DNA of 64,000 nucleotides from Rhizophagus clarus (taxonomy: Eukaryota; Glomeromycota; Glomeromycetes; Glomerales; Glomeraceae): positions 1,612,001-1,676,000 of the forward strand of contig BLAL01000285.1 in NCBI GenBank assembly GCA_015698045.1. Direction: 5' to 3'. The stretch's first letter is position 1; every line of letters starts with the position of its first letter. This document shows positions 47,836 through 57,733 of this stretch, piece by piece. Position numbers and translations under genes: made by a program. Under the pieces are notes generated by a model, which ran no database searches, was not told where the DNA came from, and saw only the letters and a program-made list of their open reading frames with translations.

Positions 47836-50127
47836 ATGACCAGCACTTTAGACTTAGAAAAAAATAAAAATAAAGGTGGTAGGCCTCCCAGCTCTACCTG
47901 GGAGGATGCTATTAGAGGAAATCCCGTTGGTTCAGGAAAATATCATGCCACTTGTAAATATTGTAATTTTTCATGGTCACGAGGTGATATATCAAAACTT
48001 GAAGAGCACTTTGCGAACTACTGCTTGGAAGCTCCAGGACCCATTGTTAGAAAATATTTGAATAAAATATTAGAGCGTGAAGATAAAGTTAATAAAAAAA
48101 GAAAAATTGTTGGAAGTAATCAGTTAAATATTACAGACTACCATGATTCCACAAAAATTCCTGATGGTAGAGTAACTAGGATTAATCGTGCCTTGGCTAA
48201 ATTTTTCGTTGCATGTGGTATTTCATTCCGGATAGTCGAGCACCTTTTTTTTATTAACTTTGTAAAGGAGCTTAATTCTTCGTATGAGCTGCCAACCAGA
48301 GAATTTTTGTCAGATCAGTTACTTGAGCGGGAATTATCAATGGTGAACTCAACTGTCACATCCGTCATTGAAAATGGAGCTAATTTGACTTTAGGTTTTT
48401 AATACTTTTTTTATACTTTTTTAAAACAATATTTTTAATGTGTTTTTAAGTAATAATATTAATATTAATATAATTTAGCGTTCGATGGTTGGACGTCCCC
48501 CACTCATCGTTCTATATGGAATTTTGTTATTATGACTCCGTCGAGAGAAGAGTATTTGTATAAACTTCAAGATTTGTCAGAACATTCGCATACAGGTAAT
48601 TACGTAGCCGAAGTGATTGGAGAAATAATTGAAAGGATCGGCCCGAATAAAATATCGGCTATTGTGTCCGATAATGCCTCAAACGTTCAGAATGCACGCA
48701 AAATTATTGAAGAGAAATACCCTAACATTGAAAACGTACGATGTATAGCACATGCGGTCAATCTTATCGCGTGTGATATACTTAAAGAAAGTTTTGGAGA
48801 TCGTTTATTACGAAAAGTTAATACATTAGCTTCATTTTTTAAAAATTCCCATCAAGCTGGAGCCAAACTCACACAACTCATCAAAGAGAATAGTATTCAT
48901 GGAGGAGGCATTAAGTTATATTGTAAGACGCGATGGACAACGGCTAGCGAATCAGTAGATTCAGTAATTAGGTTAGAACCAGTACTAGAACAAATTATTA
49001 CTAATGAAAGTAATTTGTTGAACGATAAGGTCAAACGTGTTATCCAAACACGGAATTTTTTTTCCGATTTACGAATTCTTTCATTCGTTTTAAATCCATT
49101 GAGAAAAGCCGTCTTGGCTTTAGAATCAAGATCAGCGACGCTTGGAGATTGTTTTTTAAGTTTGATAAGACTATCAGCAGTTTTGAAACAATTACCCAAA
49201 TCATTTAATCAAAACTTCCGTAACCATTGTTTCAACGTGATGAACGAAAGATTCAAAGAGTTCGATGATGACAAATATATAACCTGCTTTTTCCTAGATC
49301 CCCGATTTAGGAGTAAGCCTCTCACAGCCAAAGCTTATTCAAGGATCGTGAGGTGCGCTACTACAATTGGTAAAAGGTTAGGATTTGATCTTAAAGAATC
49401 CAGGGCTCTATGCGAGCAAATTAAGGACTACCGTGATAATAAACCACCCTTTGATCTTGATGAATCTTGTTCTCTAAACGATCCTCTAAATTGGTGGAAT
49501 TTGATCGATACTGACCCTCGACCGAACAGCCTCCCAAGAGTCGCTCACCATCTATTAGCGATTTGTCCAAATTTCGCAAGTTGCGAACGAGGATTCTCAA
49601 CACTTGGCTGGCTATTTAATGATCAGCGTTTAAATTTGAATATAAGTCGACTAGAATCCATGGCTAAAATGATCATGCATTGGAAGTCCAATGCTAAGAA
49701 AGAGCTTGGTTTTTATGGTATAGAAAAAAATGATACTCGTATTAGCGAAACTGAAATGAACATTCGAATTGCAGAGGCTCTGGCAGAAACTAATGATGAT
49801 GATGATGAATGTGATGTTTTATCAAATGAAAGTTTACCTAATCAAATTACAGTTCCTTCAGATAATTGTGTTGTCCTAATAGAACATGTATGGATCGATA
49901 AATTTGTTGATTTGTCACACAAATTAATAATTGAAGAAATTGGAGAGATCCCGGACGACATTTTAGATGAATCTGAAGAAGAATACGAAAAAATTAATAC
50001 AGATGATGGCAATGATGATGAGCAAGAAAGCGAACAAGAAAGCGATGGGGGAGGAAATTTTGATTATAATGTAGAGGATTTATTGAATGAATTCATCGAT
50101 GTAGATGATGTAGATGAAGAAGAATAA
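47836..50127 (+). CDS. hAT family transposase with BED zinc finger
   Basis: Exons 47836-48394 and 48479-50127 give 735 residues. The intron is 84 nt with GTTTTT and TTTAG ends. An in-frame ATG at 47746 would add 30 mostly hydrophobic residues; 47836 is preferred because a BED-type transposase works in the nucleus. The BED finger uses C40, C43, H58 and C63. Catalytic regions: FDGWTS with D189, VSDNASN with D251 followed by RCIAHAVNL, and ICPNFASCERGFST with E556 inside the C-terminal hATC dimerisation region. The tail is strongly acidic (runs of Asp and Glu). There are no stops or frameshifts. It should excise and insert its own element and could mobilise the relative at 57734. Confidence 0.9.
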
Positions 50128-50794
50128 TTTTTTCTTTATTTTTAGGAAATCATTATAACAATAATTCTTTTATTAATAAAGTAAATTTGTAAATAAGTTT
50201 ATAATTATATTGATTTATTTAAGAGTTTAAATTAAAAAATTTTTGTGTGACAAAATTTAAACAACACCGACGTGATGCAAACGAACTCTTTCGATCTTGT
50301 TTGATTTGTGTTCGATTTGTGCTGATAATTCTGGTAAAATTTCGCTCGTTTTAACCAAATTTTGTTAAATTTGTGTTGATTCGTGTTCAATGTGTGCTCT
50401 AAAGAAAGAGAAAGAAGTTAACAATTAAATTTTATCACACAGGGATGATGATTAGTAATTTTATATCAGTATTTGTTTAACGATGCAAGATGACTTTTTT
50501 ATACAAATCACATTGTATGTATTATGCACTGATTTTTTTATTTTTTTTTAAGGGATGTACAAAATATTCCGATTTTTTTTTAAAAAAAATGATTTTTTTT
50601 TAAGAACAAAAAGAATAAACAAAGATTTATTATTTTAAGGATGATATTTAAATTTAATGATGCAAACTAATAAATCAGTATTTTGAAGAAAGGGAACAAA
50701 AAGGAATTGTCCAAATTTTATTTATAAAAGGATATTTTACGATTTACTCATCTCATTCTTTTTGCGTTTTTCCTCACATCTTAATTTTGTAAAT
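50128..50794. other. Intergenic spacer inside the hAT element
   Basis: Non-coding sequence between the transposase stop and the basic protein start. It includes runs of A and T near 50570 and a TTTATAAAAGG word at about 50721, a TATA-like element about 70 bp before the start codon of the next gene. A promoter for the second gene is therefore plausible. Confidence 0.45.
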
Positions 50795-51472
50795 ATGCCC
50801 AATCGTCACTCTCATCGCCAGTCCCATCGTCACTCTCATCGCCAGCCCCATCGCCAGCCTCGTCGCCACTCTCGTCCTATTCAATGGTTCGATGAATACA
50901 CCGATTACTTGGTGGAAGAAAGAAGAAGAAGAAATGACGAATTTCATAACGAATACAGGAGAGATCGATCGAGATTCTGGAGGTCAATCGCAAGAAGGTT
51001 CATATGTATAATATTTAATATGTTAAAATATGTTAAAAATAGAATTATTATCTTTAATCCAACTAATTCGTTCGTTTGAATCAGACTAAATCGTCATTTT
51101 AGAACTTCGAGGTTCACGGCACAACGATGCCACCAAAAATGGAGGAATCTTCTCAGGGAATACCATGTATGAAAAATATAATGGCAAAAAAAAATATTTG
51201 CTTAAAATTGAAAATATTTAACTAAATATTATTTCGTTTTTTGATATTTAGAGTTTTTGCCTTTATCGTAGCGGTGTCCCTGGAAGAAGATGGTCGCGTA
51301 TCGGAGCAAGATATTATCGCACATTTAGATCGAGATTTTGGGAAAGACGAGGTAATTATAAAATTTCTATAATTAAAGTTTATTCACATCTTAAATTAAC
51401 CAATTTATTTTAGATACGCGACACGATCGTAGAAGGGCAAGAAACCTACCTACGTATCATCACCGAAGATAA
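50795..51472 (+). CDS. 147-residue Arg/His-rich basic protein carried by the hAT element
   Basis: Four exons join in frame: 50795-50997, 51085-51166, 51252-51351 and 51414-51472. The start is ATG at 50795 and the end TAA. The N-terminus is a His/Ser/Arg/Gln repeat (NRHSHRQSHRHSHRQPHR), followed by QWFDEYTDYLVEERRRRNDE. The rest is dense in Arg, with RDRSRFWRSIARR, RCHQKWRNLLREY, RRWSRIGARYYRTFRSRFW and a final RHDRRRARN. Aromatic residues alternate with Arg. It lies 667 bp after the transposase on the same strand, within the terminal repeats. The charge suggests nucleic acid binding. No family is recognised. All three introns are short and have GT-AG ends, and joined exons keep the frame, which supports a real gene. 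Confidence 0.65.
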
Positions 51473-52038
51473 TTTATTAATTTTATTATATTATTTTATA
51501 GTGAGTAGCTAGGCCCAGTCCGTACCAAATATCGGCTGGAGACTCACATTTTTTTTGGGCTGTGAATTGATACTGACGTCCACGTCGTACAGCCTGGGTA
51601 CTATTTTTTAAAATAGTAGCGAACAAGTATCAATATTTTTTTTTTTATCAAAATTAAATAAAATAAAAATAAAATGGTGAACTTTTTTAACTGGGATTTT
51701 ATTTCTTTAGTGATAAATTTGAATTTAATTGCTAGTTTTTATCATTGGATTACGTATAATAAATACAATAAATAATTTAAATTTTAAAAAATAAATTTTT
51801 ATCTGTCAGATACTATTAACATGACGAAAATATGCCGAAACTCTATTAAAATATTAGTATTACTTATGCCGAAACTATGTCAAAATGCCGAAACTGCCGA
51901 AACTGCCGAAATGCCGAAATGCCGAAACAGTTTCGGCAGTTTCGGCAGTTTCGGCATTTTGGCATTTCGGCACTATGTATGAGTTTCGGCGTTTCGCGTT
52001 AGGCCAGATGGGTTTCGGCAAGCAACCTTAGTTCTAAC

Positions 52039-52678
52039 ATATTTATTAAAAACAAAAAATTTTATATAGTAAAAATCATCAACCAGCTGTTTATTTCATA
52101 ATATAATATATTAGATTTTTATAATAAAAATTGGAGTATGATTTTAAAATATCAGTAAAATATTTTATATTATAATAGTTGAAAAAATTCAGTAATTTTA
52201 ACTCTTATATTTTAAAAAATTTTAGCTTTTAATAAATTTACATTTGATTTGAATTTAATGTTTTGTTAAATTTATTAAAATTTATTACATATAAACATAA
52301 GATAAAAAATAATAGATAATTTAGCGACAGAAGACTTTTCTCTATTTTTAGTTATTATTTGCCATTATAAATTTTATCAAATACTCTTATTTTACTTTTA
52401 TTTTTTTGAATAATATTTAAATTAAATAAGCAATTTATTTTATCTTTTAATTACAAATATATAAATTATTAAATTTACTTTTATTTTTTTAAAATTTCTT
52501 TATAAATAAAGCTATTAGTTATTTTTATATGTTACAAAAAAGTTTAAATAATGCAGAAAATTAGATGATAATAAAAAGTAAAATTGATTTTATTGTAAAT
52601 TATAACTACTTTTTTTTTGAAGATAAATTTATTTAATTTAGATAATCCTTATTATTGCTTTTCATTGAACTTAATAAT
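52039..52678. other. AT-rich spacer
   Basis: No ORF, repeat boundary or RNA gene recognised between the hAT element and the next MITE. Confidence 0.4.
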
Positions 52679-53420
52679 TAGAGCTTTGATCAGTTCAATT
52701 CAGTTCAGTTTTTGCAAAAATTGATACCAAACTAAATTGATCAGTATCAGTATTAATGATTACTAAAACTGATTAGTAATTATCAAAAACTAAACTGATT
52801 TACCAAACATTTTTAGTAAAAAAAACATTTTATAATGTTTAATAAAAAAAAGTTGCAAAATGATTTTTTCTTATCAAATCATCCATAAAAAATATTTTGT
52901 AACATTTTTTATTAAAGTGATAAAAAAATGTAGCAAGACATTTTTTTATATTAATTATTTTATAAAAATATTTCATAACATTTTTAAATAAAAAGAAAAA
53001 TATTATTGTAAAATATTATTTTCTATATTAAATTTCTTATGTAAAAAACATTTTGCAATATTTTTTACAAGTTTTGCATAAATAATGTTATAAAACATTA
53101 TTTTTTATATTAAATCATCTATGTAAAAAATGTTTCACAATATTTTTTACAAGTTTTGTAAAAATAATGTTATAAAATATTATTTTTTTAAATAGATTAT
53201 CTGTAAAAAATGTTTTGCAACATTTTTTTAACTATATTATTTAATAAAAAATATTTTTCTTATAAAAAAATATTTTTATTATCAGTAAATTAATTCAATA
53301 AATTACAAAACTGATACTGAAACTGAAAGTTTTAGTTTAATAAATCATAAAACTGAAACTACTCTGATATTAAAATTGATTAGTACAATTCAGTAATTAC
53401 CAAAGCTGATTAGAGTTCTA
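52679..53420. mobile_element. Decayed, inverted copy of the AGAGCTCTGATCAG MITE (742 bp)
   Basis: It begins TAGAGCTTTGATCAGTTCAA and ends with the inverse of TAGAACTCTAATCAGCTTTG. The interior has the same TTTTGTAACATTTTTTA ladder as the 16.9 and 39.6 kb copies but more changes. The flanking 8-mers do not match. Confidence 0.6.
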
Positions 53421-53934
53421 ATAGCATCCAAAATATTATTTAATTACCAGTCAGCTACTCAATGATACAAAATGATCAGCAATCTATAATTAATTTTGAC
53501 AGACTTTTATATATTAAATATTATTGTTCTGGAATAGTGTTTATACTATCTTAAAAATACATCACAACAATATACCGTATATCACGGGCCACAGTACTCC
53601 AGGTATCTTGCAAATTTTGGGGGTTTTGGCCTGTATCCGAGGGTACTATACACGGATGCATACTATACATAGGGGGGTACAGGATTTTTAAAATATCTGG
53701 AGTACTTACTATGTATAATATTTGGGTATTTTAATTAATCAGTAATATCACTATGATGTAATTTCTCGTTAAGAATTTCTAAATGCATCCCATCTTTCAT
53801 ATCTTGATACCTTTTCAAGATATTTTACATAAAATTATTTATCAAAATAATCCCTATTCATACATAAAAATGTCTTTGTTTGATTTACATATTTTTATTA
53901 TACGCGTCTTTATTTTCTTTCTACTAAAAGTAAA

Positions 53935-55853
53935 ATGGTAGTTATTAGCAACAAGAGAAATAAAAAAGCACGCAACCATTTACCACAAAAGAAATGAAGA
54001 AAATGGAATGTAAGAGAAAAGTTGATAATAGTACATTATTTTGAGAACAATAATAGAAACGTACGTAGAACTGCTAAAAAATTTAATATTCAGCCCAAAC
54101 AACTGCGTAATTGGTCAAATAAAAAAGAAACTTTGTTAATGACTGCTTCTCATGTGGCTAAGCTCCATCCGGGTAAACCTGCTAAATATCCAAAATTAGA
54201 AGACGATTTATTTGCATAGATAAGTGAAAAAAGAGCCAATGGAAATACTATTATCTGAAAAATAATTACCAATAAAGCTATTTCATTATTTAAAAGTCCA
54301 GAATTTTTAGCAAATAATCTGGGTATTGCTGAATTCAAATTTTCTCCTAAGTGGATTGATGGATTCACAGGTCGAAATTAGTTAAATAGGGTATCAATAG
54401 AGTATTAATAGGTTATCAATCGGCTATCAATAAGCTATCCTATTGGTAGCCTATTGAACTTGCGCCATAATCTGTCACCAATCGGGCAGGCTGATTGATA
54501 GCCGATTAATAACTTATTGATAACCTATTAGTATCCTATTGGTATTTTTATTAAATAGGGTATCAATAGGATATCAATCGGTTATCAATAGGTTATCAAT
54601 CAGCCTGCCTGATTGGTGACGGATTATGGCGCAAGTTCAATAGGCTACCAATAGGGTAGCCTATTGATAGCCGATTGATAACCTATTAATACCCTATTGA
54701 TACCCTATTTAACTAATTTCGACCTGTGATTTCTAGAAAGATACAATTTAAGTGAGTGTTCCAGAACAATGGTAGTACAGCAACTGCTATCAGATTTAAT
54801 TAAAAAACAGAATATTTTTTTGAGTTACGTTATGTACCTAAGAATTCACAATAAATATGAATTAAAATATATGGGCAATATGGACGAAACACCCATGTGG
54901 TTTGATTTGCCAAGTAATACAACTATAAATCAAAAAGGAGCAAAAATGGTAAATATTCGTATAACTGATCACGAACGATCATTATTTATGGTTATACTTG
55001 CATGTATAGCTAATGGTACAAAACTTCCTGCAGTTTGTATTTTCAAACTAAAAAATGTCCCAAAAGAAAAATTTCCAAATGGTATTTACATAAGAGCTAA
55101 TAAAAAAGGGTGGGTTAACGAACAGAAGATGTTGTGGTGGGTTGAGAATATGTGAACTTCAAGGAACCAGTTTGATAACCCATGTTCTATGTTGGTGTTA
55201 GATTCTCTTCGTGGTCATATAGTAAATTCTGTTAAAAATCGATTAGTGGAAAAAAATACAAACATGGCCGTGATTCCTGGTGGTTGTACATCCAAATTGC
55301 AACCACTAGACGTTGCAACTAACAAGAGTTTTAAATCTAAGGTAATAAATATTATTCAATTTTTTACTTTATTTTTATTCTTAGTCACTAATATTGATGA
55401 AATTACAGATTAGGGATCAGTATAATAATTGGATAATATCAAATATTGATGTTTTTACTTCAACAGGAAAAATTAAAAGACCTTCTTATTCAACGGCCAT
55501 GACATGGGGTTAAAGAGTCTTAGGATAAAATTAGTGAAGATCTTATTCAAAGATCTTTTAAAAGTTATGGAATTTCAACAAACCTTGATGGTTCGGAAGA
55601 TGATTGTATTGGTGATCATAATAGTTTATTGGATAGAGATAACGAAATGATAGAAAATTCTGATGACTTAATTGATGAAAATTATGAAGAATATGCTGAA
55701 GAGGTAGATTATAAGAATAAATAGGACATCGAAGTTGATCAGAAAGAAGATCAGAAAGAAGATAATGATGAAAGTGAGAGGGAAGGGGAAGATGGTGGTA
55801 ATTATGATTACCAAGATTCTGATGATGAAGAAATTCGCCATAGACTCAAGTAA
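53935..55853 (+). pseudogene. pogo/Tigger/Fot1-type DDE transposase, inactivated
   Basis: Reading starts at ATG 53935. An N-terminal helix-turn-helix (REKLIIVHYFENNNRNVRRTA and KKFNIQPKQLRNW) is followed, after the MITE, by a DDE domain with GNMDETPMWFDLP, SMLVLDSLRGHI and AVIPGGCTSKLQPLDV. An intron of about 70 nt (from 55341, ending near 55409) precedes RDQYNNWIISNIDVF. The tail is acidic, as in many pogo proteins. Stops include TGA 53995, TAG 54217, TGA 54256 and TGA 55153, and a frameshift is near 55510; most stops sit where Trp would be natural. It is not functional as it stands. Confidence 0.72.
54366..54728. mobile_element. Fold-back MITE inserted in the pogo transposase
   Basis: The whole 363 bp is one inverted repeat with arms of about 175 bp around a short AT loop near 54546. 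The ends are CACAGGTCGAAATTAG and its inverse, with a 3-bp TSD, ATT, at 54363-54365 and 54729-54731. Removing the insert and one ATT joins the transposase text PKWIDGF to LERYNLSE in frame. The arms are made of GGTATCAATAGG/CCTATTGATACC words. Confidence 0.85.
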
Positions 55854-56218
55854 TTAAATAAAATATATAAGGTAAAAGTTTTCTTTTTTATATTATTTTA
55901 TTCCAGTTTATCAAAATTGCTAATTATTCTAATTATTAAATTTGTATATAATTAGAAATAAAGAACCAATTAAGGAGTGTATAGTTACTATAAATAAATT
56001 GTAATAATGAAGTAATAATAATAATAATAAATAAAGCTGTACCCAGGATATTATATTACATATAAACCTTTTCTAGTATTATACCCCAGGTATTTTACAA
56101 ATTTTAAACTTTTAAATTGAAAATTTCTATGTAAAGTATCTGGGTACTTTAAAATTTCAATAAATTTTTCTAAGGGAGTACTGTACATAGAGGGGGTACT
56201 GTAACCCGTAATATACAG

Positions 56219-56634
56219 TAATATCTCCAGTTTAAATATCGGCATTAATTAAAAAAAAGGTAAAAATCGGCTGCTAAAATTGGTATTTCTAGATGAAAAA
56301 TTGGAAGTTAACAAAAATTGACAAAAAATTAGTAAAATAATCGGCAAAACCTTATTGAAGTCGGCAAAGGAATTTTAAATAAGATAAAATCCTTTATTCA
56401 AACTATACAAAAAGCAGTAAAGTATATAATAAATATAATATCTTTAGTTTAAATATTGGCATTTATTTAAAAAAAAAGGTAAAAATTGACCACTAAAATT
56501 GGCATTTATGATTGAAAAATCAGAATTTAACAAAAATCAGCAAAAATAGATATGGCTATACTAAAATAAGCAAAATATGGCATATTCTATATTAAAGTTC
56601 GCAAGGCTATTTTAAATAGAGCAAAATCTGATTT
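56219..56634. repeat. Two diverged tandem copies of a ~220-bp unit
   Basis: Both copies begin AATATCT(C/T)(C/T)AGTTTAAATAT, followed by GGCATTTATTTAAAAAAAAA-like and GCTAAAATTGG(C/T)ATTT phrases; the second starts at about 56437. Copy 1 keeps ATCGGC where copy 2 has ATTGAC or ATTGGC, consistent with CpG loss. Non-coding. Confidence 0.5.
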
Positions 56635-56908
56635 TTTTTCATTTGATCTGTGCTATTGTAGGACACAAGAGTCCATTTCTGCAATAAAAAGATGGGGTTG
56701 TATTATGGAAAATAGAAAAACCAAGCAAGTAAAATATAAAGAGGTCGTCTAATAATATTGGGCTAAGTAATTAACAGAAAGAGTAATTATTAATTATAAT
56801 ATTATGAATATTTCAGATTAATATCAAATTAATATTATTTTAGAACTCCAAATTTTTGTAAAATACATTTCTTTTACATTTTTTTTATTATTTAATTATA
56901 TTAAAATA

Positions 56909-57138
56909 AGAGTAAATTTATACGTCACTTCTGTGACACATCACCTCTGGACAGAATTATGTAATGTTGGCTAAAATTAAAGTATGTGATGTTTAACAGA
57001 ATGTGAAAAATAGATTTTTTACAACAAAAAAAATTTTAAGTTCCTGAAATATATATGAAAAAATGAAAAAAGTAGGGATGTGATACTGGTAATAAAATAA
57101 AGGTGATAATATCACAGGGATGATGTATAAATTATCTC
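56909..57138. mobile_element. MITE (230 bp) with ends related to the AACGCA family
   Basis: The ends are AGAGTAAATTTATACGTCAC and, inverted, AGATAATTTATACATCATC. The 8-bp flank TTAAAATA lies at 56901-56908 and 57139-57146, the same word that flanks the 14787 element. The inner CGTCACTTCTGTGAC replaces the AACGCACCTCTGCGTT seen in the others. Confidence 0.65.
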
Positions 57139-57725
57139 TTAAAATAATATTGAATTATTATATTACTAATATTAAATTGATGTTAATTTAAAATAATATT
57201 TTTATAATATTATATTGATATTAAATACATATCAATACAATATTATATTTATATTGTATTGTTTTATATTTTTTTAAAAAATTATTATTATTATAATAAT
57301 ATCAATATATTTAATAATATTATTATATCAATTTGTTATTGTTTAAAATTTTTAAGTTTTTATAAAGTGTAAATGTAAATTTAAAAGAAAAATAAGTAAA
57401 AATAAAATTATCCTATTTCAACCTAAAATAAAACTTTTTAATTAATAATTTTTTTGCTTAACCATTTAACTTTTTCAAATTAATCTAAAGGTATAAAATA
57501 AGTTTTAATTAAAAAAAATTTATGATATAAAGAATTAATTGATTATTATTAATTATGCAAATTAAAATTTAAAGATATTATTAGAATAAATTATTGTATA
57601 AAAAGAATTTTATTTTTAAAAGAGAATTAAAGTATTAAAATTTCAATTAGAAGAAAAAATAAAAAAAAAAGGTATATATATTTTTTATTTTAAATATTAC
57701 TGTAAATTAAACTTTATTAAAATAT
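57139..57725. other. AT-rich spacer
   Basis: Low-complexity A/T sequence. No feature is supported. Confidence 0.4.
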
Positions 57726-57733
57726 ATTGGAAG

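Larger units (their letters stand above)
47309..52030 (+). mobile_element. Complete autonomous hAT transposon (4722 bp) with transposase and a second gene
   Basis: The element starts TAAGGTTGCTTGCCGAAAC and ends in its inverse; GTTCTAAC is duplicated exactly at 47301-47308 and 52031-52038. About 190 bp next to each end carry many short GCCGAAAC words in both orientations, like hAT subterminal transposase-binding sites. Inside, on the plus strand, are an intact transposase (two exons) and a four-exon basic protein gene. An exact TSD, CpG-rich ends and intact frames suggest a recent insertion. Confidence 0.9.
53575..56218 (+). mobile_element. Decayed pogo-like (Tc1/mariner superfamily) transposon
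   Basis: The ends are TACCGTATATCACGGGCCAC and, inverted, TACTGTATATTACGGGTTAC; the first TA of each is the likely target duplication. The transposase frame inside has the pogo/Fot1 domain order but several stops. A fold-back MITE lies inside it at 54366-54728. A second, short derivative with the same ends is at 60626. Confidence 0.75.
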
